Under the pieces are notes generated by a model that did no database searches, was not told the origin of the DNA, and saw only the letters and a list, made by a program, of their open reading frames with translations. Source: SB11 sp964584305 (GTDB taxonomy: Bacteria; Bacteroidota; Bacteroidia; UBA8524). From it: a stretch of 64,000 nucleotides of DNA. Position 1 is the stretch's first letter; each line of letters begins with the position of its first letter. This document shows, piece after piece, positions 18,095 to 25,659 of this stretch. The stretch is from NCBI GenBank assembly GCA_964584305.1, contig CAZOZL010000010.1:32682-96681 (forward strand). The letters are read 5' to 3'. The translations under genes were made by a program, and so were the position numbers.

Positions 18095-19801
18095 ATGAGT
18101 AACAAAGAACAAAAACACCCTAAAGGTCTTTACGTGCTGTTTTTCACAGAGATGTGGGAACGTTTTGGCTACTACCTTATGTTGGGTATCTTCTCGCTAT
18201 ATATGCTGGATAGCTGGGATGCTGGAGGGATGGGCTTTTCTAACGAAGAAAAATCAGATGTGTATGGCACATACCTTGGTTTGGTATATCTCACCCCATT
18301 TATTGGTGGTTTGCTTGCCGATAGAGTTTTTGGTTATCGAAAATCAATAGTTGCAGGAGGTCTCTTAATGGCTGCTGGCTACTTTGGCTTATCCATACAT
18401 GGCGAAACTGCTTTTTATATTTCACTACTGCTTATAATTTTAGGCAATGGTTTCTTTAAACCCAATATCTCAACCCTTGTAGGTAATTTATATAACGATG
18501 ACCGCTACCGTGATAATAAAGATGCGGGCTACAACATCTTTTATATGGGTATAAACATTGGTGCATTTGTGTGCAACTTTGTAGCTGCTTATATGCGTAA
18601 TAGTTTCGGCTGGGGATATGCCTTTATTGCAGCAGGTGTGGGTATGCTTGTAGGTATTGTAATATTTGTTATATTCACTCGCCATATTAAAGAAGCTGAT
18701 GTACGCAAGCCCGTCCAAAAGGGCGATATGTCTTTAGCTAAAATATTTGGTTTTGTTTTGATACCTATGTTTGCTTTTGGGGTATTAGGCTATCTTATCC
18801 CTGGTAATCTTTTAGGTTCTGATACTAACGATGCTTTTATTATCGGCGTAATACCTGTTATACTGTTTTTTGTTTATTTAATGGTTACCGCCAGTAAAGA
18901 AGATAAACGCCCCATTGCTGCACTATTATCAGTATATGCCTGCTTAGTAATATTTTGGGCTGTATTTCACCAAAATGGTGATGCGCTCACAGTGTGGGCA
19001 GAGGACTATACCGACCGTGAAGTACCCGCCTCTATTGAAACAACAGCTGCGAGAATTAGTATGGATCAAACGATAGTTTACCATGAAAGTGTTGATTATT
19101 CGGAAAAGAGATTTGCTAAATATACCGACAGCCTTTCAACGGTTAAAGACCAGTATAAAGAGGCTAATCAAATAGATTCCGTAAAAAGTATTACCAAGCT
19201 AATTAAACAAAGAGAAGACTCAAGGAAGTACCTCTCTAATTTAGTACCCGAAAAATGGCCTGAAAAAGGAAAGAGCCTAAAACTCGTTTCTACCGAGATA
19301 TATCAATCTGTAAACCCATTTTGGATTATATTATTAACGCCCATTATTGTTGGGCTTTTCGGTTGGCTACGGAGAAAGAAAAAAGCCATTAGCACACCCA
19401 CCAAAATTGCTTTAGGTTTATTTATCACTGCATTATCGGCATTGGTAATGGTAGGCGCAGTGCAAGCCACCAACCTTGATAGCGAAAAAGCCAGTAGCTG
19501 GTGGTTAATTATGACGTATGGCGTTATCACCATTGGCGAATTATGTTTATCGCCTATGGGCTTGTCATTAGTATCAAAACTAAGTCCGCCCCGTATTACT
19601 GCTCTTATGATGGGAGGGTTTTTCCTTTCTACTGCCGTTGGTAATAAACTATCGGGGATGTTATCAGGTTTGTGGGAAGGTTTTGATGATAAATCAAATT
19701 TCTTCTTAGTAAACTTTGCATTGGCAATTGCCGCCACCTTAATGATGGTTTTCTTACTGAAATTCTTAAAATCAGTAATGAAAGAGAAAAATATATCGTA
19801 A
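18095..19801 (+). CDS. POT/PTR-family proton-dependent peptide transporter, second copy
   Basis: 568 residues. The same signatures as the preceding gene: TEMWERFGYYLM (E-x-x-E-R), GLVYLTPFIGGLLADRVFG and GNGFFKPNISTLVG. Unlike its neighbour, its polar insertion of about 100 residues lies in mid-protein (about 307-405: DREVPASIETTAARISM ... KLVSTEIYQSV) between hydrophobic segments. A diverged paralogue, probably with a different peptide preference. The gene ends before a strong bidirectional terminator. Confidence 0.9.
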   Translation: MSNKEQKHPKGLYVLFFTEMWERFGYYLMLGIFSLYMLDSWDAGGMGFSNEEKSDVYGTYLGLVYLTPFIGGLLADRVFGYRKSIVAGGLLMAAGYFGLSIHGETAFYISLLLIILGNGFFKPNISTLVGNLYNDDRYRDNKDAGYNIFYMGINIGAFVCNFVAAYMRNSFGWGYAFIAAGVGMLVGIVIFVIFTRHIKEADVRKPVQKGDMSLAKIFGFVLIPMFAFGVLGYLIPGNLLGSDTNDAFIIGVIPVILFFVYLMVTASKEDKRPIAALLSVYACLVIFWAVFHQNGDALTVWAEDYTDREVPASIETTAARISMDQTIVYHESVDYSEKRFAKYTDSLSTVKDQYKEANQIDSVKSITKLIKQREDSRKYLSNLVPEKWPEKGKSLKLVSTEIYQSVNPFWIILLTPIIVGLFGWLRRKKKAISTPTKIALGLFITALSALVMVGAVQATNLDSEKASSWWLIMTYGVITIGELCLSPMGLSLVSKLSPPRITALMMGGFFLSTAVGNKLSGMLSGLWEGFDDKSNFFLVNFALAIAATLMMVFLLKFLKSVMKEKNIS

Positions 19802-19823
19802 TATTATTGTTAGCTATGCTATT

Positions 19824-19858
19824 AAAAGAGCCAGCCCACTATGTGGGCTGGCTCTTTT
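19824..19858. terminator. Bidirectional terminator between POT and TonB-receptor genes
   Basis: AAAAGAGCCAGCCCAC (19824-19839) and GTGGGCTGGCTCTTTT (19843-19858) form a perfect 16-bp stem with a 3-nt loop. T-runs occur on both strands, and the flanking genes converge. Confidence 0.93.
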
Positions 19859-19915
19859 AGTTTAACGTGAGTTTGTTGCATATATGAGTATAGGCCGTTG
19901 CAACAGCCTTTAAAT

Positions 19916-22375
19916 TTAAAACTTCATCATTAGAGTAACAAAAAAGTGGGTAGTTGCTGCGGGGAAAAATGCGGCAGGCGTGGTAATCGTTTTGTTGCCT
20001 TGTGCATCTTGCTGCTGGGTGCTTACAAAAGCCCCTATTGCCCCTGATGGGCTGTATAATGTATTAGTAATATTGTTTACTCTAAAACTTAGGGTTTGCT
20101 CGCCAACACCTGTCCATTGTTGTAGCTTAAGGTACAAACCTGCATCTATAACGGTATAGGCATCCAAACTTAGGGTTTCGGTTTCTGTATTATCAATATA
20201 TTGTTTGCCTACATAACGTCCGCTAATATTAACTGACAAATAACTTACAGGACTATATTTAATACCCTGATTTATGATTATAGCAGGACTTAAAGCTGGC
20301 TGCACATTACTAAAGTTTGTGCCTTGTGAGCCTAAGCTATTCCCTTGTGCATCACTCACGCTATAAAACTGGGTAAAGCTACTAATGCGGTTATCGCTAA
20401 TATTACTGGCATGGGTAAGGGCTATACGAGATGTAATATTCCACTGCCCTTCAATTTCAATACCTGCACGGTAACCACTGCCGCTGTTTTGAGTAATTGC
20501 TGCCCCAAACTGGTTAGTAAAACCCGTATTTGCTATTTGGTTTTCAAATGCCATATAATAGATATTGGCATTTAACCATAGGTTTTTTGTGCTCATATTT
20601 GTTCCTAATTCAATATCATAAACTACTTCGGGGTTCAACTCATCCTGCTTTATATCACGGTAGGTAAGGTCATCTCTTAAATAATCGAAACGGGTAGGTT
20701 CGCGCCCTGTCATTCCTGCCATTATATACAATGAAGTGTTTTTTGATGCGGCATACCTAAGCCCTGCTTTTGGGTTGATAAATAACCATTCCATAGGCTC
20801 TACATTGTACTGTGTAAATAAATACTGCTGCGCTTTTGGAGTGTATGTCCATGTGGCACGGCGAGTCATTATATCAGCAAAAAGAATGGTTTTTTTCCCC
20901 AATGAATAACTGGCTTTCACAAAAGCACTCATCTCTTGTTTTACCCCTGTATTAAAATATACAGTATGTTCTGGTGCTATACCCACGGGCATTATATTTG
21001 CCCAAATAGCTTGCATAAAGTGGTCGCTTTCAAAACGGTTGGCATGAATACCTCCGCTTATTTGAAGTTTTTTTGTAGTGTAGTTTAGCGAAGCATACCC
21101 GCCAATAGATTTTTGATTTAAGCGATACCGATTAATAAAATCGGTTGCCGTAACAGTATCATTCCCCCTATACACAGTGTCGGGCATATTTTGGAAGGCA
21201 AAAGGTTGATTATAAAAACGGACATCAAAATAAGGGGCAACCCCTTTTACATAGTAGGCAGAAGCCGAAAGATTAAGTTTTGAGTTGAAATGATAGGTAT
21301 ATTGTAGCTGGTAAAAATTTTGGCGAAACTCATCACGTTCGGCAGCAGTTAATGGATTAAGAGTGCGATTATTTTCAAGTGTCATTTTATCAATACCCAA
21401 ATATGCCAATTGAGATTGTGATACACCACCCCAAGCATTAAATTTTAATACCGATTTTTTGCCAAAATACCCTGCACTCACAAAATAGGTTCTATTGCGG
21501 GTGTTTGAATTTTGACGATAACCATCGGATGACAAGTCGGATAATCTACCGTAAAAAGCTACTTTACCATTTGCCAGCCGCCCTGTTTGATACTCTAAAG
21601 TATTGCGGTAGGCATTGAATGAACCATACCCTGAATGAAAGGTAAACGCTGGTTTTTCAGTTAAACTTTTAGAGGTTACACTTACCGAGCCTCCAAAAGC
21701 GGCTGCCCCGTTGTTGCTCGTTCCCACGCCCCGCTGTATTTGTATTTGCTGTGCGCTACTGGCAAGGTCGGCAAAGTTGTTGGTAAAGAAACCCTGATTT
21801 TGAGGGTCGTTAATAGGTACACCGTTAATGGTAAAATTAATACGGGTTTGGTCTATCCCTCTGATACGAAAATACGAGTAGCCCATTCCATTACCCGCAT
21901 CACTGTATGAGTTAATAGAGGGTGTACCACTAATAAGCGTAGGAATATCTGCCCCTACATACTCTTGCTCAATAGTTTTTTGGCTAAGGTTAGTTTGGGT
22001 AACAGGTGTTTTTGCAGAGGCTATAAAAGCTGAAACCACCACTTCTTGGCTTTCTACCACCAAGGGAGAAAGTGTGATAAGTAGTTCCTTAGTTTTTTGG
22101 CTCTCGCTAATAGAAACTCGTTGTTCGTAGGGGGTGTATCCCACATGAGTGATACGAAGCAAGTAATTGCCCGCAGAAATTTGGTGCAAGCTAAACCTAC
22201 CTACCCTATTGGTAGAAGACTGCTTAATGGTTTTGCTAAATTGTAGTAACTCAATAGTAACATCGGTAACAGGATTGCCTGAAACTTGATTAAATACTAA
22301 ACCACTTAAATCTTGAGAAACAGCACTTGTAAAAAAAACAGTACTTAAAGTGAAAGCTAAAATGTAACGTAACAT
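19916..22375 (-). CDS. TonB-dependent outer-membrane receptor, probably for thiamine
   Basis: 819 residues: signal peptide, an N-terminal carboxypeptidase-like regulatory domain (LSGLVFNQVSGNPVTDVTIELLQ), a plug (TNLSQKTIEQEYVGADIPTL, then GMGYSYFRIRGIDQTRINFTINGVPINDP) and a long beta-barrel ending in THFFVTLMMKF with terminal Phe, as outer-membrane barrels do. It takes up a small molecule with TonB energy. The gene is preceded by a TPP riboswitch, which points to thiamine or a thiamine precursor; this is inferred from regulation. No SusD partner or thiamine kinase gene adjoins it. Confidence 0.9.
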   Translation of the reverse strand: MLRYILAFTLSTVFFTSAVSQDLSGLVFNQVSGNPVTDVTIELLQFSKTIKQSSTNRVGRFSLHQISAGNYLLRITHVGYTPYEQRVSISESQKTKELLITLSPLVVESQEVVVSAFIASAKTPVTQTNLSQKTIEQEYVGADIPTLISGTPSINSYSDAGNGMGYSYFRIRGIDQTRINFTINGVPINDPQNQGFFTNNFADLASSAQQIQIQRGVGTSNNGAAAFGGSVSVTSKSLTEKPAFTFHSGYGSFNAYRNTLEYQTGRLANGKVAFYGRLSDLSSDGYRQNSNTRNRTYFVSAGYFGKKSVLKFNAWGGVSQSQLAYLGIDKMTLENNRTLNPLTAAERDEFRQNFYQLQYTYHFNSKLNLSASAYYVKGVAPYFDVRFYNQPFAFQNMPDTVYRGNDTVTATDFINRYRLNQKSIGGYASLNYTTKKLQISGGIHANRFESDHFMQAIWANIMPVGIAPEHTVYFNTGVKQEMSAFVKASYSLGKKTILFADIMTRRATWTYTPKAQQYLFTQYNVEPMEWLFINPKAGLRYAASKNTSLYIMAGMTGREPTRFDYLRDDLTYRDIKQDELNPEVVYDIELGTNMSTKNLWLNANIYYMAFENQIANTGFTNQFGAAITQNSGSGYRAGIEIEGQWNITSRIALTHASNISDNRISSFTQFYSVSDAQGNSLGSQGTNFSNVQPALSPAIIINQGIKYSPVSYLSVNISGRYVGKQYIDNTETETLSLDAYTVIDAGLYLKLQQWTGVGEQTLSFRVNNITNTLYSPSGAIGAFVSTQQQDAQGNKTITTPAAFFPAATTHFFVTLMMKF

Positions 22376-22449
22376 TTTTGATGAATGTATTTTGGTTTAA
22401 CAATAGCACATAGCAGGGGTAGCCACACGCCTTAAAAAATTGTTAGAAC

Positions 22450-22600
22450 CGTCTTATTCCCTTCGCAGGTATTATCCTGTATCAGGTTCAAAGGGTGTAA
22501 TCTCAGCCTCCATTAGTTATAGTTACCTGTTTACCGTTAAAAAAAACTGTAAAACAAAAAATCATTTAAACTAAAGGAAGCACCCCTAAAGATTCATCTT
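22450..22600 (-). promoter_or_regulatory. TPP (THI-box) riboswitch
   Basis: Read on the minus strand: AGGGGTGCTTCC near 22590, an enlarged AT-rich P3 arm, then GGAGGCTGAGATTACACCC, then TTGAACCTGATACAGGATAA and TACCTGCGAAGGGAA near 22455. These are the conserved TPP aptamer blocks (CUGAGA; ACCC; GAACCUGAU; GGAUAAU; GCGAAGGGAA). It ends about 75 nt before the receptor's ATG. Thiamine pyrophosphate binding probably blocks expression of the receptor, likely at translation since no clear terminator hairpin follows. The stretched P3 region (about 60 nt of A/T-rich DNA) is longer than usual. Confidence 0.95.
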
Positions 22601-22640
22601 CGGTGCAAAGCAAGTCAAAAAAATTGAGAATGTTTGCTAA

Positions 22641-23795
22641 TTAACGTTTATTTCCCAGTTCAGTAACAGTTTTTATTAATCCTTTACCAAACCGATTTTT
22701 TATATCATCCATAGCCTTATAAAGATCTTGCCGCTCGGGGGTGTTTTCAAACATATTTACTTGCCCCAAACCGTGTACTAAACTACCAAACCGTATTCCT
22801 ATAAGCCTCACCATCCGTTTTTTATAATACGCTTTCTCAAAAATAGCACGTACTTTTTCCAATAGCAAATGGTCAGCATGGGTGTGTATAATTACGCTTT
22901 GCTGGGTATGGGTTTCAAAATTTTCGTAACGAATTTTTACAGCCACATTACCTGTGATAAAATTTTCTTTACGCAAGCGGTGTGTAAGCTCTGATACCAT
23001 ACCTGCCAATACTCTATCTAAAAAAAGCACCTCATTAGTATCTGTATGGAAAGTGGTTTCAGTACTTATAGATTTACGCTCGTGGTAGGGTTTTACTTCA
23101 CTATTGTCTATCCCATTAGCTTTTTGCCAAGCATAGCCTCCATATTCACCATATTTATTTTCTAAAAAACTCTTCGTTAGTTCTGCTAATTGCCCAATAG
23201 TTTGTATGCCTATTTTACCCAAAGAGGCTTGCATTTTTTTACCCAACATGGGTATTTTACCCACGGGCAATGGTGCTAAAAATATTTTTACTTTATCTTT
23301 TGGCACATACAATTCACCGTTTGGTTTTGACTGATTAGTCGCAATTTTAGCCACACATTTGTTTATTGATAAGCCAAAAGAAATAGGTAGTCCAGTATTT
23401 TTAATAATAGTTTGGCGTAGTTCTTTAGTCCACTTATAGCAGCCAAAAAACCTATCCATACCGCTTATATCAATATAAAACTCATCAATAGATGATTTTT
23501 GCATTAATGGAGAACGTTCGGCAATAATATCGGTTACCATTTTAGAGTGTTTGCTATACTCACCCATACTGCCTTTTACAAAAATAGCATGAGGGCAAAG
23601 TTTTTTAGCTTGCCTTGAGGGCATGGCAGAATGTATGCCATACCTACGCGCTTCGTAACTGCAAGAGGCTACTACACCTCTATCACTATACCCACCCACA
23701 ACAACGGGTTTACCATTTAAACGGGGGTCTAAAAGGCGTTCTACTGAAACAAAAAACGAGTCTAAATCTATATGTACTATATGCCTATCTTCCAA
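22641..23795 (-). CDS. dinB: DNA polymerase IV (Y-family translesion polymerase)
   Basis: 384 residues. Catalytic residues are visible: HIDLDSFFVSVE (Asp10) and SSIDEFYIDIS (Asp104, Glu105); GLSINKCVAKIATNQSKP lies in the palm/finger region and IPMLGKKMQASLGKIGIQ is the HhH part; the little-finger domain follows. The start codon is TTG (complement 23793-23795), with no in-frame ATG before the first catalytic motif. A TATATTTG promoter box lies 13 nt upstream. No C-terminal clamp-binding motif was clear. No LexA-like operator was recognised. Confidence 0.92.
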   Translation of the reverse strand: MEDRHIVHIDLDSFFVSVERLLDPRLNGKPVVVGGYSDRGVVASCSYEARRYGIHSAMPSRQAKKLCPHAIFVKGSMGEYSKHSKMVTDIIAERSPLMQKSSIDEFYIDISGMDRFFGCYKWTKELRQTIIKNTGLPISFGLSINKCVAKIATNQSKPNGELYVPKDKVKIFLAPLPVGKIPMLGKKMQASLGKIGIQTIGQLAELTKSFLENKYGEYGGYAWQKANGIDNSEVKPYHERKSISTETTFHTDTNEVLFLDRVLAGMVSELTHRLRKENFITGNVAVKIRYENFETHTQQSVIIHTHADHLLLEKVRAIFEKAYYKKRMVRLIGIRFGSLVHGLGQVNMFENTPERQDLYKAMDDIKNRFGKGLIKTVTELGNKR

Positions 23796-23808
23796 AATAC
23801 TACAATAA

Positions 23809-23816
23809 CAAATATA
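23809..23816 (-). promoter_or_regulatory. Promoter -7 box for dinB
   Basis: The minus strand reads TATATTTG, 13 nt from the TTG start. It supports the TTG start and implies a leader of only a few nucleotides. Confidence 0.5.
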
Positions 23817-23984
23817 GCCATTAGAACCCTTAAAAGCACACAGGCATAAGGCGTGCCTAACAACTGTTTTGCAATAGAGTAGTATGCTGCCCTAAACAAA
23901 GATTTGCAAAAGGTTTTAGCTTTTTGTTATAGTGATAGTCTTTCATTCGGTTATTTTCATCCCCCTCACCCCCTTCGCTTTTAC

Positions 23985-24285
23985 TCAACATCTCGCAAGC
24001 TCAATTCACCTACCTACAAGGGAGACCATGAACAGCAGCAGGTTGAAACCTGCTGCAAGAACACACGGATTGCCACGATAGCCTAAGAAGGTTATCTCGC
24101 AATGACGCGTCAGTATAACACCCCCTTTCAAACCAACTTATTAGCACTACCAAATAAGTACCCTTCCCCCTTCAAGGGGAAGCCAAATTGTGGCACAGAT
24201 AAAAACAGCAATACATTGGTAGGGGTTAATAACAAGGAAGGAATATAGATACCATACCATTCATGCCTATTCTGTCTGCCCATTG
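23985..24285. repeat. Composite intergenic repeat, modules A, B and C
   Basis: Within the 924-bp gap between dinB and the HTH gene: module A (GCAGCAGGTTGAAACCTGC, about 24034-24055), a stretch with CTCGCAATGACG, module B (ACTTATTAGCACTACCAAAT, then AAGTACCCTTCC and AAGGGGAAGCC, to about 24225) and module C inverted (TTCATGCCTATTCTGTC, about 24260-24277). The same modules recur at 57311-57500 and elsewhere. The remainder, 24286-24669, is AT-rich and I recognise nothing in it; 23824-23984 likewise. Confidence 0.8.
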
Positions 24286-24669
24286 CACTAAAGGTTAAAA
24301 ACTAATAGCTACTAAAGACACTGTTAATCAGTATTTTATACAGGTTTTATTCTAATACTCAAAATTATATTATAATGTACTACGGGTGTTGTTATATATT
24401 TTATAGTTATTATTGGTTTAAAAAACATTTCAGTTTTTTGTAAAGCTACCTACATAAACCATATAGTCTTTTAATAAACGTGTAAAAAACAGCATGAAAC
24501 AGCTTTATTAAGGAGTTATCATTTTTTTTAATTGCTAAAGAGTGAGAAAAGGAAGAGTCATTTTAAAATATTTTAAGTATCAATTATCATTGCCTGTCTA
24601 ATAATACTGATTACCAGTATATTAAAATACAAAAAGAGGATATTATAGTTTTATAGATTAAATATTTCT

Positions 24670-24702
24670 TTTGCAATTTATAATGTTTATATATTAGATT
24701 TG
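24670..24702 (+). promoter_or_regulatory. Promoter for the HTH/AT-hook gene
   Basis: TTTG at 24670-24673 and TAGATTTG at 24695-24702, spacing 21 bp (slightly long). The ATG follows 17 nt later. This supports the ATG at 24720 rather than the GTG at 24705. Confidence 0.5.
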
Positions 24703-24719
24703 CAGTGTTAAATAATTAT

Positions 24720-25527
24720 ATGAATACACCATCAAAACGTTTCAAGTCTATAAGAAAGGAGCTTGGACTTACGCAAAACGAGTTTGCCAAAGACCTTAAT
24801 ATATCACAGGTAGCGGTATATAAGTTAGAAGAAGGGCAAATAAAAAGTATTAGCCAAGAGGTTACTAAAATTTTAGAAGAAAAATTCGATATTAATAAAA
24901 TCTGGCTTCACTTTGGTGAAGGTATGATGTATTTAGACGAGACTACTAATATGTATTCCGTCTATAATAAATTAGAATACCTTTCTAAACTTTGTGAAAA
25001 TATTTTAACCCATTTAGAAGGCGGTGCAGCCCCTTCAGTAGTAAAACGTGGCGTAGGTCGCCCTCGCAAAGCCCCTATTGCATATGATGCTAATAAGGTG
25101 AAACGTGGCGTAGGTCGTCCTCGCATACATCCCATTGTTGATGATGCCAATAAGGTGAAACGTAGCGTAGGTCGCCCTCGCATACACCCCATTGTTGATG
25201 ATGCCAATAAGGTGAAACGTAGCGTAGGTCGCCCTCGCATACATCCCATTGTTGATGATGCCAATAAGGTGAAACGTAGCGTAGGTCNNNNNNNNNNNNN
25301 NNNNNNNNNNNNNNNNNNNNNNNNNNNNNNNNNNNNNNNNNNNNNNNNNNNNNNNNNNNNNNNNNNNNNNNNNNNNNNNNNNNNNNNCTCGCATACATCC
25401 CATTGTTGATGATGCCAATAAGGTGAAACGTAGCGTAGGTCGTCCTCGTAAAAACCCAGTGAGTAAAGCAGCACCCAATACCTCAGAAAAAAAGCGAGGT
25501 AGAGGTCGCCCAAAAAAGAATAGTTAA
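24720..25527 (+). CDS. XRE-type HTH protein with a tandem array of AT-hook-like GRPR repeats (interrupted by assembly gap)
   Basis: Start ATG at 24720, stop TAA at 25525-25527. Residues 7-62 are an XRE/Cro-type helix-turn-helix (RKELGLTQNEFAKDLNISQ). A short helical linker (about 75-100) leads to 19-residue repeats of the form KRSVGRPRIHPIVDDANKV, each holding a G-R-P-R core as in AT hooks; the last is KKRGRGRPKKNS, a near-perfect hook at the C-terminus. At least seven cores are implied. The 100 N's at 25288-25387 break the frame artificially; reading resumes in the same repeat at 25388. Likely a DNA-binding chromatin or regulatory protein that grips AT-rich DNA. No partner gene adjoins it. 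Real length unknown. Confidence 0.8.
25038..25476 (+). repeat. 57-bp tandem repeat array inside the HTH/AT-hook gene
   Basis: Units begin at 25038, 25095, 25152, 25209 and 25266, exactly 57 bp apart, and one more begins at 25420 after the gap. Units 3, 4 and 5 are nearly identical at DNA level, differing at few positions, which suggests recent expansion. The array encodes 19-residue units. Confidence 0.9.
25288..25387. other. Assembly gap of 100 N
   Basis: Exactly 100 undetermined bases within the repeat array. The flanks are GTAGGTC and CTCGCATAC, which in an intact unit are separated by 3 nt. True length should therefore be 3 plus a multiple of 57; 100 does not fit and is a placeholder. 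Confidence 0.97.
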
Positions 25528-25543
25528 ATTTTTTTATATAAAT

Positions 25544-25570
25544 AAAAAGCCGCTAATAGCGGCTTTTTTC
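25544..25570 (+). terminator. Terminator after the HTH/AT-hook gene
   Basis: AAAAAGCCGCT (25544-25554) pairs with AGCGGCTTTTT (25558-25568) around a 3-nt loop, ending in a T-run. Confidence 0.92.
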
Positions 25571-25659
25571 GTCTTATATTAGCGTTGGTTCGTCAATTAA
25601 GCACTTCTTACTCCCTTTTATTTCGTTTATTTGCTATTAAAACTAAGTTATTATCTATA

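Noticed and set aside
24962..25513. Minus-strand open frames through the repeat array
   Set aside because: They are mirror readings of the 57-bp repeats and have no start or promoter signals; they also cross the assembly gap.
24720..25527. CRISPR array as an explanation for the repeats
   Set aside because: The units are adjacent with no unique spacers and keep a reading frame; they are a coding tandem repeat.
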